Source: Gautieria morchelliformis
Taxonomy: Eukaryota > Basidiomycota > Agaricomycetes > Gomphales > Gomphaceae
Reading direction: 5' to 3'
NCBI GenBank assembly: GCA_015179125.1
Contig: WHVA01000192.1
Span: 124,001-188,000 of the forward strand
Length of the DNA: 64,000 nt
In this document: positions 53,290 to 64,000 of the stretch, in pieces
Layout of the letters: the number at the start of each line of letters is the position of its first letter
How positions within the stretch are numbered: the stretch's first letter is position 1
The notes under the pieces: model-generated
Told to the model about the DNA's origin: nothing
Databases searched by the model: none
What the model saw: the letters and a program-made list of their open reading frames with translations, nothing else
Program-made: the position numbers and the translations under genes

Positions 53290-56200
53290 TCACTTCCGAC
53301 AATTCCGCTCCACCTTTTCGACGGATCTTCCAACACGGCAATTTCTCAAGTCGTGGATCTGTCTATCCGTTTCGCTACTGGGGACAACCATGAAGTTACG
53401 TTTTACGTTACTCCGCTAGATGCTAGCTGTTCCGTTGTACTAGGACACAATTGGCTCACCCGATATAATCCGTCGATTAACTGGGCATTGGGTCAAATAC
53501 AGTTCCGGACTTAGTAGTTGCAAAATACTCAAGGTTTTTATGATCCGTTACAACGTCGATCGGATAGGTTGGACCTTCGAGGTAGTGTCTCCAAATTTTG
53601 AAGGCTTTGAAAATCGCAAGTAGTTCCTTATCGTGGACGTCGTAGTTGAGTTCCGGGGCGGAAAAGGTGCGGGAATGAAATGTGATCGGATGAATTTCTC
53701 CGTCGTCAGGGGAAATGATGGAAAGAATGGTGGCTAGCGCGTAGTCGGAAGCGTCGGTTTCAAGTACAAGTTGGGCATCAGGAATCCAGAAACCGAGTAT
53801 GGGAGCCGTAGTGAAGGCCAATTTGAGGGCTTCAAATGTGGAACGGCATTCCGGAGTAAAATTCCATGGGGTACCCTTCCTGGTGAGACGCGTGAGCAGA
53901 ACAGTAATGTCGGAAAAATTATAAATGAAATGCCGGTAAAAGTTGGCGAAGCCAAGGAAAGACTGCACATCCTTAACACGTCGGGGTTCCGGCCATTCTT
54001 GAATTGCCTTGACCTTGTCCTCTGCCATGGTAAGACCTGTTGGAGAGAGGATGTAGCCGAGGTATTCGACCATGTCGCGGTGCCATTCGCATTTCTCTGC
54101 TTTTGCGTAGAGATGGTGTTTGCGTAGACGGCGGAGTACTTCGCGGACATGTTCCCAATGTTTTTCCGGTGTGTCGGAATAAATGAGGATGTCGTCAATG
54201 TAGACTAGAACGCATACGTCGAGGAGGTCGGAAAATACATCGTTCATGAATCGCTGAAAAGCGGCGGGAGCATTGGTTAGACCAAAAGGCATGACAACCC
54301 ACTCAAAAGCACTGTAGCGGGTGCGGAAGGTGGTTTTCCACTCGTCACCTTCTCGGATGCGGACAAGGTGATAAGCGTGCCGGAGGTCGATTTTGGTGTA
54401 GATCTTCGCCCTGCGGGGAGTGTCGAGTAGGTCGGAAATTCGCGGAAGCGGATATTTGTCCTTTTTAGTGAGGGCATTGAGTCCGCGAAAATCAATGCAG
54501 AGGCGGAGAGATCCATCCTTCTTCTTGACGAAAAGGACCGGAGCGCCGTGCGGAGACAGCGAAGGGCAGATGAAGCCCATGTTGAGATGTTCATCGACGA
54601 ACTCGCGGAGAGTCTGGAGTTCACTTTGCGAAAGGGAGTAGATCGGTCCAAGGGGCGGAGATGCTCCTTCTTCCAAATCTATCTTCAAATCGTAAGGTCG
54701 ATGTTCAGCAGGTTTGTCGGCTTTGGCCTTATTGAACACGTCCGGGAAGTCACAATATTCTTCCGGAACTGAGCTCATGTCGACCGGAGCAGAAGTCGAG
54801 GCGGAACGAGCCTTGACTGAAGCTGAATCGGAAAGGTGAAGCTGATAAACGGTCGTATCCTCTTGCCATTGCAATACGCGGAAAGCGGTGGCGGAAACGA
54901 GCGCAATTCGAGGAGCTTCGAGGGTCGGAGGGTGCTAAAGCGGGACCAGAGTGCGGAACTGAATCCACGAGCGGAGTTGCAGAAGAGGCCTGAGCCATCT
55001 TTGCGGACGACGTCGGAATAGACGGAAGTTGATCCGGGGTATGGTCGGAAGTTTATGTTTCAAAACAAAGTCGGAATCGAGGAAACAATGAGTCGAACCG
55101 GAGTCAACCAGTGCTGTGAACGGGGGTGCGGAAATTGTGTCGGAAGTGAGCGGAACAGAGAGGGAGTCGGAGGACGAAAGAGCGGATGCGTTGAGTTTAA
55201 CCTCGTTTGTCGCATGAATGGGGTCAACACAGCCCTCAGCTCGTGCGGAGGCCGGAGGACTGCTGACTATTTTTTTGAATCCACAGCGGGAGCCGCTTCG
55301 GATTTCTCTTCCGTCTTTGCTGCGCGGCCCTTGGCCTTAGCAGCGGAGGCGGAAGCGCGAGTGCAGTCGCGAGCGACGTGACCGCCTTTGCCGCAGAAAA
55401 GGCAAAGGTTGTTGTCCATGCGACGCTGGCATTCTACAGGGGTTAGTTTTCCATCCTTCCCAAGTTTGTCGGAAAGGTCCGGAGTGCTCTTTCGGGCGTT
55501 GGTGTTGGAACCAGAGGCCTGGTTGTTACGAGGGGTGGAGTTGTTGTTCCGGTTGCCGGAGTTGGATCCGGAACTGTTGTTGTTGTTGTTGTTTCCGGAG
55601 TTGTTGTTTCCAAAATTGGTCTTCTTCTTGTCTTTGTCAGACTTCTTGTCGGAAGACTTGTCATTCTTGCTCTAGGTGGATGTTTCGCGAGCAATCTCGG
55701 AGTGTCTTTCCCAGTAGCGCGAATCGATGGATTGGGCAAGGTTGCGGAGGTCGGTAAGGGTGGCGGGTTTTCCGATGCAGGCAATTTCATCCTTGATCCG
55801 GGATGGCAGGCCCATGTAAAACTGGCATCGGAGTGCGGCTGGACTCGAGGAGCGAGCTGCTGGAACGTGACGATATATTTAACTATCTTATGAGTGTCTT
55901 TCATACGAAGCTTATTGAGTTCATTTTCCGCATCGGCTTCCATGTCAAATGGTCCGAAGTTGCTGCGGAGTTCGGAAACGAAGTTGTGGTAATCGTCGGC
56001 CCAGTCGACGAGAGCGAACGGATCCATGAGGGTGGGTTCGAAGTAGTCGAGAGCTGTGCCTCGGAGATAGGAAAGGGCATAATTGACCTTCTGTTCGTCG
56101 TCGGGAAAGGCGTCGGGGCGATCACAGAAATTGAGTTGAAGCTAGACCAGAAATGGCTGGAGCTTCTTGGGGTCGGAACCGTCGAACTGATCTGGTTCGC

Positions 56201-57391
56201 AGACCTTTGTCTTGGGGCGTGGTGGTGCTTGGGCCGGGTGCTGAAGTTGTCCAGCTAGCATGGCGATGGCTTGTGCAAGATCTGGAACTGGCGTGGGCGG
56301 AACTGGGTTGGCGGGAATCTGAGGTGGAATTGGAGGTGGAGGACCGCCTGGGGGACCGCCGGGTGGGCCGCCATGAGGGCCGCCTGGAGGTGGTCCTGGT
56401 GGAGGTGGTGGCGGTGGAGCTGGGCGTCAGAATGACGCTGCTGTTTGTTCGCCGCTGCTACTCGTCGAGTTTCCGTCATAGTTGGGATTGTCGTCGGGAT
56501 TAGCGTCGGGAACTTCTTCAAATCGTTGCGGGATATCATCGGAGAGCTCATCGTCAGCACGAGAGCTGCCGGAGGGTTCCGTGTGCCTTGGTGCTGCGGA
56601 TCTAAGACTGCCAAAATAAGAGAGAGCTTCGACAGCTCCTGCTCGAGCTGAAGTAGCTGTGGTACGAGGAGGCATAGTGATAGTTATCAGGTGGGAATCA
56701 GATAATACTGTTACGTATCGAGATTTCCGCTAAGTCGGAACTGGAAAGGACAGCGGCTTCAACTTATAGGCTGCGCCCCCAATGAACTATCGTCCTAAGT
56801 ATTTCGAAATTGAGTCGGAAGGCGGAAAGTACTGAACCAAAGGTTTGGTCGGAACTTGAGTCGGAATTGAGGTGGAAGGCGGAAGGCGGAGAGACTGAGA
56901 TCTTGCTAGACTCGCTGTGCTAAGAACAGGAGATGGAGCGAAGGAAATCAAGTATCGAAGGCGATTATCTGATTGCAGAATAAGAGACATATAAGACAGG
57001 CTTTTATACAAAGAGCTGAGACAACAGGTAATGATATGGTACTAAGCAAATTCCGGGGGAAACGGAAGTCGAGTAGACAATGCGTGGGAACTAACTACTG
57101 GGAACAATGGGACTACAAGGGGGGTTCAGGGTAAGGTAGAACAATGGCAAAAAACAAGGGGTCGGGAAAACATATCTGACAACGAACTACAAGGGTGACT
57201 GGATATGTGGTCTTGATGAACGGTGAGGTGGGTCCGGTGGGTCCGAGTAATAGAGTCGAAAGAACAAGGGAAATGTACAAGGGGCGGAATGTCGGAAATA
57301 ACGGAGGGGCGGAAAGTGTTGCGGAAATATCGGAGGGGCGGAAGGTGTGGCAGAACTGAGGGTCGAAAGTCGGAAATGAACGGTCGTAACA
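53290..57391 (-). mobile_element. Second Ty3 element of the same family, minus strand, 3'-incomplete broken fossil
   Basis: Reading from high to low coordinates: 5' LTR (57,391-56,709), gag from about 56,675 with the zinc knuckle near 55,380, protease, and reverse transcriptase through the start of RNase H (RT frame 54,874-53,477, with [19 protein letters not shown] and VLVYIDDILIY). RNase H end, integrase, chromodomain and 3' LTR are absent, and the left end is rearranged, with sequence in the opposite orientation. RT is very close to the 28.9-kb copy (only scattered replacements), so both belong to one fairly recent family. Broken, with a handful of lesions. Confidence 0.93.
56709..57391 (-). 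mobile_element. 5' LTR of the second Ty3 element
   Basis: 683 bp; the minus strand reads TGTTACGACCG...ATACGTAACA. Contains the same TATA region as the 35,068 LTR. On its outer side it borders copia gag sequence. Confidence 0.93.
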
Positions 57392-57534
57392 GCACGCATC
57401 TCCCCCACCCATGTATTATAATTTACCTCCCCAAGTTTAGTGACACGGTCACTATCCTTTCCCATGACGCACTTGCAACAATCAACTAACACTAATAACT
57501 GAAAGACAAGCAGTTGTGACACTCCCCACCTCAC
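57392..57534 (-). mobile_element. Copia gag fragment interrupted by the Ty3 LTR
   Basis: Minus strand reads KLGEVNYNTWVGEMR, equal to KLGEGNYNTWVGEMR at 58,650-58,690 of the larger copia element. It is cut at the LTR border. Confidence 0.8.
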
Positions 57535-58430
57535 TGGGATGACTACCAGGATATTGTCAGGTGAGATAAAAGGTGACTCAACAGAGAGAACACCCCCAAC
57601 AGTTCAAATCTATAACACAGCAGTGTCAGAGATGACACAAGAACCTAAAATCAAAGGGAAGAAATGGGGTGCAAGTGAGGAAATGGCGGAACAAATGTGA
57701 ATTGCCAGCCAGGATTTGATCCAAATGACAAATGGATTGGACCAAATGAAAGAGCGCCCTTCACTTAGTCTTGGACAAGTGGGAGGCGCCTATCAGCGCA
57801 CCAGTGGAGGCTCAGGGAAGCGAAATTTGCAGAAGTGTTCAGAACAGCAAGATGAGCACAATTTCAATATTTGACCTTTGCAGCCTAACCCTTCAAGCTA
57901 ATCCCTCAAATCTTGGACCCAAACCTTCTCAGGAGCATCAACAACCCCCCTAGCGATCCAAATAAGCACCCAGATAAGTGGTTGGAGGATGGGGTCCAAA
58001 AAGTGCGAAAATGCAGGCAATGAGGAGGCTGATAAGGGCCCAAAAGGTGGATGGAGGTCCTGGGAGGTGTCCTGGGTGTATGTGGAGGTGCTGAAGCGAT
58101 TGGTGACACTATCAGAGGTCCTAGGAGCTTATCAGGGGGTCCTGAGGCGAAATCTGAGGGGATAAATGAGGACCAAGGGTGGCAGCAATGTCAGGGGAGG
58201 TGTAGGAGGTGCAGGAGGTGTCTGATAAGGCTTTAGATTATCCTGTAGGGCAGTTTAAAGGCCGGGGCCCATAACCTGTAAAAAAGCGAAGTTATAGGAG
58301 CTTTAAAACAAGCCTGATAAGCCTGATAAGCCTGATAAGCCTAACAAACACCCCAGCAGGTCTGGGGATGTGTGGTGAGTGCACAAGATCAGATTATACA
58401 GCTAGATACATCATACCTGGGGATGTGTGG
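57535..58430. other. Non-coding leader-like DNA before the copia element
   Basis: No gene seen. Contains a short tandem repeat (AAGCCTGAT, four copies near 58,315-58,345) and a ~28-bp direct repeat (CTGGGGATGTGTGGTGAGTG) at about 58,362 and 58,418. It may include the old 5' end of the copia element, but no LTR pair could be defined. Confidence 0.4.
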
Positions 58431-58433
58431 TGA

Positions 58434-61400
58434 GTGCACAAGATAAGGGGCACTCTCCCACACTCCCCAGCTGTTAGCTGGCGCTTTTTGGCTTATGTAA
58501 GCAGGCCAAAGAGCGCAGATACACAGGAAAGAGTCAACAAGAAGTCACTAACTACTGGAGAGAAAAATACCAAGAAAATTAGAGGAAATGTAGAATGGAT
58601 AGGGCTTCTAATATCACCATTCAACAGAAAGGACAGTGACTGTGTCACTAAACTTGGGGAGGGAAATTATAATACATGGGTGGGGGAGATGCGTCCATTG
58701 CTTATGACCAAAGAGGTCTGGAGTCTGGTCAAGGGAGAATATACTCAGCCTAGCGTCACAGAGATGGCAGAGTTAAAGTCCTGGAGGAAGGACAGGGATA
58801 TTGCAGCTGGACAGATATATCTGGCCTTGGAAGCGTCTCAGAAAGTCCATGTCAAGGGCTTGGAGTAAGATCCTGTGCAGATGTGGCGTAAACTGGAGTC
58901 TGTGCACCTCCAGAAGTGTCCTGCCACCAGGTTTAATGCTTTGGACGGGTTGTTCAGCATCAGGAAACAGGATGATGAGACGCTCAATGCTCTCATGACC
59001 AGAGTTGATGATGCCATAAACAAGGTTCAGGATTTGCGTCCACACAACTTCACCATTGATGACATTGATGGAGAACTGGCTGCTATGGCACTCATCAGGG
59101 CACTCCCTGAGGAGTATACTGCGTTAAAATCTGCCCTCATGTTGCTTCCTCAGTTTGACTATCAGACTGTGAAAGAAGCTATGATCTTGGAACATCAGAA
59201 CCGTGCTCCACGTGGCACTGATTCTACTACCATTGCCATGAAATCTGCTCAGATTGCCTGTTAGAATAAATGGATAGCTATATCACACAGTATTCTAAGG
59301 TCTATACAATCGTCTAACTGAGCTAACATCTGGGAGAAATAATCCATGCACCAGTAGCAGTGCCTGCCCTGGAAAGCAGGCACCTCGGCCCTGGTCAGAA
59401 GAAATATTGCTATGGGACTAATAGACCCATACAGGGACATCGGACATGATGGAGATTACAGTACACTGTCCTATCTATGGACGTACTGAATAGCTACCTC
59501 AGGAGAGGTACAGAGATGGCAAATGCCTTGCCAAGGCTGCTGTAGGCACACAGCACAGGACACACATGATTTCTTTTCTATTCTATTCCCCTGACCAGCT
59601 CCACTGATTACCAGCTGTATTACATGTTGATAGGGGCTTTGTACATTGCTCCAAGGTCCCAGCTTAGATACTTGTCAGTAGGACAAGTATCCCCATCATT
59701 GTTCCTGCTTCACAGCTGTATGCAGCCTGTGGAGCATTCCCACATTATCCTGACCCATTTTGTCACTATCTTGAACACTGGTACTCACTACTATTTTAGT
59801 ATAAGTAGCTACCATAAATGTATGAACAAAACATCCAGAATATTATCCAGAACAATCCAGAATTGCTGTTTCACCCCCTGAAGTAACTGTAGACTTGTTT
59901 GATAGCTACAGAGCTCATTTCTTGATATATTTCTCTAATTCTTGGTTGAGAGTCTACTATAACTGGTTACACTATACTGTTCCAAAAGTGAAAGCTTCGG
60001 ACCTCTTGTTCCTCTGTTCTCACCTGTTTCTTCCTCGACTTGGTCACGTGACCTACATCAATCAGTGACGCACTCGCTCCACAGAGCTTAGTCAGCTTGC
60101 GCATATACCGTGCACAGGGGTGCACGAAGAGTCCCAACTCCCTGAGTCATCAAATATATCTGTCCTGATATATCTGATATATTATTCCTAAAATTGCCCA
60201 GACTCCACAGTCATCCTCTACTTGCAACTTCTGCTCTAGATCTGGCCACACGTTGGAAACTTGCTTCAAATATAGGGATGCAAAGCATCAGGCGGAGCAG
60301 GAGGCCAAAGAAAGGAAGGCTAAGAAGAAAGACAAGGGGAAGAAGAAGCCAGTGCAGGCTGAGCAGGAGGAGGTAGCTAGCCCGTGGAATTTGCAGGCAA
60401 GGCAAGTATCTCTCTCCCAGATCCCACTAGTCCCACAAATGCCCTCATTGTCGAGGCGAGTGCTGACTGGACTGCAGACACAAGTGCCTCTTCACATATG
60501 ACACCACATCGTCACTGGTTCACAACTTACCAACCCAGTGAAATACCCATTCGTCTTGCAGATGGCCAAACCATCCATTCAGCGGGGGTTGGATCTGTGA
60601 GGTTTAAGCCAGTTGTAAATGGACTACCTAAGCGTCTGCTGGAATTTGAAAGAGTCTGGCATATCCCCCTTCTGAGAAGTAACCTCCTGTCTGTCTTGTA
60701 TTTAACTGGACATAAACACTTCCATGTGTCTATTGTGGGAGACAAGATGTTGGCCAATTGGCAAGGCAACCTCCTGTTCACTCCCACAGTGAATGGAAAC
60801 AACACAGCTAACTTAGATGGTCTCACACAGCCAATGACATAATTTGCTGGGCTGATCAGCACATGTCCTCTGGACATAACCTTATGGCACCGTCACTTTG
60901 GACACTGGAACTTTCCTGATGTCCATCATTTGGTGTCAAAGGAGCTGGTCACTGGTCTGACTATCAAGTCACAGGCAACACCAGACCCCATCTGTGAGCC
61001 CTGCCTTGCAGGGAAACAACATCGGGTAGTAAACAAGGCAGCAAACTTCCATGCTACTGAGCCACTTGTTCTAATCCATTTTGACCTCCATGGTCCCATG
61101 CCTATCACACAGGATGGTTACCGGTATTGGATTACCTTCATTGATGATGCCACCAGGCTATGGGTGGTCATCAAGCTGAAGGCAAAGTCAGATGTATTTG
61201 ATACATTCAAGTGGTTCAAGGCATATGCGGAGAATGCCACGTCTCAGAATATAAAGACATTGCGAGATGACAAGGGAGGAGAGTACATGTCCACAGAATT
61301 TGACAAGTTCTTAGGTACTGCTAGAATTGCACGCCAGCACACTGTGCCAAATGAACCCCATCAGAATGGGGTAGCAGAGCGTGTTAACAGGACTCTCCAA

Positions 61401-62220
61401 CAGCAGGCCATTCCCATGCTCATGGAATCTCACCTTCCAACGTCCTTCTGGAGTTATGCTGTGCCAGCCCTGGTCCATGTGAGAAATAGGTCGCTCATAT
61501 CGGCATTGCAGGGAGAAATTCCCTACACTGTGTTTTATAGACGTAAACCAGATGTTTCTCATTTACGGGTCTTTGGGTGCACAGCATATGTTCATGTCCA
61601 GAAGGACAAGCGCAAACCCCTTGGTTCTCATACCGAGAAATGTGTCTTTATTGGCTATCCCGCCGAGTATAAAGGGTGGATGTTCTATAATTCTCTGACC
61701 AGGAAGATTATCATCAGCAACACTGCTGAATTTGATGAGCGTATCTTCCCAGGTCTAACAAGGCAAACCCACCCACCGCTCCCTGAAGCTCCCCCTCCAG
61801 ATCCATATACTACCATTGAAGTGGAGCAACGTCCACCTCAGGTAGAGGTACAGGAAAAGGTGGGAGATATACCTAATCAGGTGGGAGCTGTTCCTGCACC
61901 TCTCCCAGAGCCTCCAGAAGCTGTCTCTCCTGACCCCAGTGATGGCTTGGATGATTCTCACTCTGACTCAGACTCAGACTCTGAGGGTGTTACACCTCCA
62001 CCTCCAATGAGATGGTATCCTTTGTGAGAGTGACGCCCTCCTGGCAGATGGTGGGAAGCCACCACATACAGAGAGGGAACTCCTGCTATTGAATCTAGCA
62101 GTGAGGAGGAGTCATCTCCAGCACCCTCCCAACCTGCTGATTCTGGAGAAGAATCTCTGTATACTCATGCTCAGTGCTCAGTGCACATGATGCCTCTGAA
62201 TGTGCATTCCAGGCTGGACT
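58434..62220 (+). mobile_element. Ty1/copia retrotransposon, truncated before RT, broken fossil
   Basis: Parts: gag (58,620-59,258), with a solo LTR inserted in it; nucleocapsid CX2CX4HX4C knuckle (CNFCSRSGHTLETC, near 60,222); protease (60,384-60,842, with DTSASSHMTP); GAG-pre-integrase region and integrase (60,930-61,760, with HFDLHGPMPI, DNKGGEY-like DDKGGEYMS and EPHQNGVAERVNRT); and a Pro/Asp/Ser-rich tail to 62,025. Reverse transcriptase and RNase H are missing. No LTR pair was found. Integrase is long and well preserved, but the element as a whole is broken, with a few lesions plus truncation. Confidence 0.9.
59259..60193 (+). mobile_element. Solo LTR inserted in copia gag
   Basis: 935 bp, TGTTAGAATAAA...TCCTAAAA, flanked by the 5-bp duplication TTGCC. 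Same family as the LTR at 29,456-30,527. Confidence 0.9.
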
Positions 62221-62617
62221 CAAGGTAGCATACTACTTTTCAGGGTGGTCAATGAAAATAAAATTGACTTTGCTAGGATGATAGAAGTCAAATTCGGAGG
62301 AGTGTTGGAAGGGGAAACTAGGAGCAGAGACTGGTCCTTGGATGAGGCGAGTACCATCAAAGCGAGTAATGTAGTCAGGGAAGTGATGTCAGGAAAACAA
62401 GCCATGGTACAAACAGCAAGGCAAGTAAAGGATGACCCGAATTTTTTGGTGATGTTCTAGTTGGAGATAGAGAGAATCAGTGCCGGAGGATGTGATTTAA
62501 AGGGATCTAGAGGAAATTTCTTCAGATGGTGCGAAGATTATGGAAACTGAGAGAAATGCAAGAGAAATAAATAGTAGTGAAAGGGGGCGGGGGGGGGGGA
62601 GGGGGGCTGTTCCATGA
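62221..62617. other. No recognised gene
   Basis: A plus-strand open frame (62,200-62,460) reads IEVKFGGVLEGETRSRDWSL but shows no known domain. A G-run tract lies at 62,585-62,605. Confidence 0.35.
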
Positions 62618-64000
62618 TCAGGTCCACGCTTTTGAATGCGAGTACCAGGCCTTGAGAATGTCTGGAGCATTCTTGAGGTGTCTTCGTGTGAGCCATTCAT
62701 CATACGAGGAGTCGAATCCTATAAGGGCAACCCAGGCAGACGCTCTACACTCAAGCGGCGAACTGGCAAAGGGGGATCCAAAGTAAGATAGAGAACTATA
62801 CACAACACAGACATACCTGGGGAAGGGGGATCAAAAGAGAAAACTCTAAGGAACCCCTTCGCCACCTAACTACAACTATAAGTAAGCTCAGGCATGCTAG
62901 CCCGATCACCGAATGCCCAAGTTACATAAGCAATCATGCCAGCGATAACAGGGCTGGACAGATAAGGAAGGAATGATGTCGGAAGGGGCCGGAACACAAG
63001 ACAGAAGGATGCCAAAGGCTAGGAGAAGTTCAGGGGCCACCAACAACACACATACGATAATGCGCACTGCGATAAAGCACGCTGCAATAAAGCATGCGAT
63101 TGGTGTTCCCTTGACATCTGTTACGACCGTTCATTTCCGACTTCCGACCTTCAGTTCCATAACACTTTCCGCCCCTCTGATATTTCGGACATTCCCCCCC
63201 TTGTTCTATTCCCTTGTTCTTTCGACTCTATTACTCGGACCCACCGGACACGCTTCATTGTTCATCAAGACCATATGTCCGGCCCTCCTTGTGTTTCGTT
63301 GTCAGATATATTTTCCTGACCCCTTGTTCTTTGCCATTGTTTTACCTTACCCTGAACCCCCCTTGTAGTCCCATTGCTCCCAATTAGTTAGTTCCCACGC
63401 ATTGTCTACTCGACTTCCGCTTCCTCTGGAATTTGCTTAGTACTTGATTTCCTTCGCTCCACCTCCTGTTCTTATCACAGCGAGTCTAGCAAGACCTCCA
63501 TCCCTCCGCCTTCCGTCTTCCACCTCAGTTCCGCCTCACGTTCCGACCAACCTTCAGTTCAGTGCTTTCCAACTTCCGACTCATTTCTGAAATACCTCGG
63601 ACGATAGTTCATTGGGGGCACAACCTACAAGTTGAAGCCGCTGTCCTTTCCAGTTCCGACTTAGCGGAAATCTCGATACGTAACAACATCACCCCCCCTC
63701 TAGAATGCGGGGACCCGACGCATGAAGTTCCACTGGTGGAACAGGGACCCGGGATTGGATCGGATGGAGCAGGAGTGAGCTTAATGACAGGGAGAACGGG
63801 GTGGAGGCGACTCAGAGACCTTGGGAGGCGGAGACGGTAGGCTTGTGGCCCAACTTGGCATTCGACAATGTAGGGGCCAAGTTGCCGATGAGCTAGCTTT
63901 TTCGACGGACGGGTGGTGTGTATATCACTTGCATCAAGGTAAACCTTATCACCCGCCGAAAATGTAGTGCTGGCTCGCGTCGGTGATTATAGTATGTCGC
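62618..64000 (-). mobile_element. Part of a third Ty3-like element, interrupted, runs off right edge
   Basis: On the minus strand 64,000-63,700 codes the segment after the integrase core (DKVYLDASDIHTTRPSKKLA, LGPYIVECQVGPQAYRLRL, LHPVLPVIKLTPAP), typical of Ty3 elements. At 62,803-62,618 the chromodomain-like GFDSSYDEWLTRRHLKNAPD follows. Between them lies a solo LTR with target duplication, plus about 300 bp without coding. Family unlike the TGTTACGACC one. Broken fossil. Confidence 0.75.
63119..63685 (+). mobile_element. Solo LTR of the TGTTACGACC Ty3 family
   Basis: 567 bp, TGTTACGACCG...ATACGTAACA, with the 5-bp duplication ACATC on both sides. It is shorter than the ~660-680-bp relatives. 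It lies inside the third Ty3-like element. Confidence 0.93.

Overview
The window looks like a repeat-dominated stretch of a basidiomycete (probably Agaricomycete) nuclear genome. The evidence is host genes cut by many GT..AG introns of about 50-60 bp, chromodomain-bearing Ty3 retrotransposons, a Ty1/copia element, and fungal families such as an F-box/LRR protein, DUF3712-type secreted or membrane proteins and a CstF-64/Rna15 homologue. No species can be named from the sequence alone.

Left part (1-8.0 kb): the end of a Ser/Arg-rich gene running off the left edge (minus strand), decayed pieces of a DDX60-like helicase and an F-box gene (minus strand), short tandem duplications, and a multi-exon gene of unknown function on the plus strand (4.8-8.0 kb) that contains a phase-conserved exon duplication.

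Satellite palindrome (8.5-27.6 kb): this is the oddest part. Two sequence-unrelated satellites with nearly the same ~32-bp period lie side by side (8.5-9.1 and 9.26-10.13 kb). The second satellite recurs in four more arrays. Its unit carries the 16-bp perfect palindrome AGCGCACGCGTGCGCT. Two practically identical 2.6-kb arms in inverted orientation (10,136-12,775 and 18,605-21,245) enclose a 5.8-kb loop. The loop holds two diverged, convergent DUF3712-family gene remnants, each bounded upstream by a satellite array. One remnant has been split by a local inversion that left a 57-bp inverted duplication. AT-rich blocks full of nested hairpins abut the arrays. A ~965-bp palindromic MITE-like element sits inside the last array, followed by an array of TTTCC-N7-GGAAA dyads with variable loops and spacers.

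Retrotransposon block (27.65-38.6 kb): a 5'-incomplete Ty3 chromodomain element on the plus strand carries an antisense open frame with a Zn2Cys6-like cysteine pattern and hosts two solo LTRs of other families. It is followed by a solo LTR of its own family and a tandem duplication that carries another solo LTR.

Gene island (42.7-44.6 kb): a multi-exon CstF-64/Rna15-like gene lies between two inverted copies of an LTR-like sequence, with a 57-bp minisatellite just upstream. From 45 to 53 kb there are segmental duplicates carrying the P-loop exon of a Spg1/Tem1-like GTPase, hairpin-rich DNA and several degenerate word arrays.

Right part (53.3-64 kb): a second, minus-strand copy of the same Ty3 family (with its 5' LTR) lies in a copia fragment. 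Next come a copia element with a solo LTR inserted in gag, and part of a third Ty3-like element interrupted by another solo LTR. Most of the window is fossil or repeat. The genes with the best coding evidence are the Ser/Arg-rich gene, the 4.8-8.0 kb gene and the CstF-64/Rna15 homologue.
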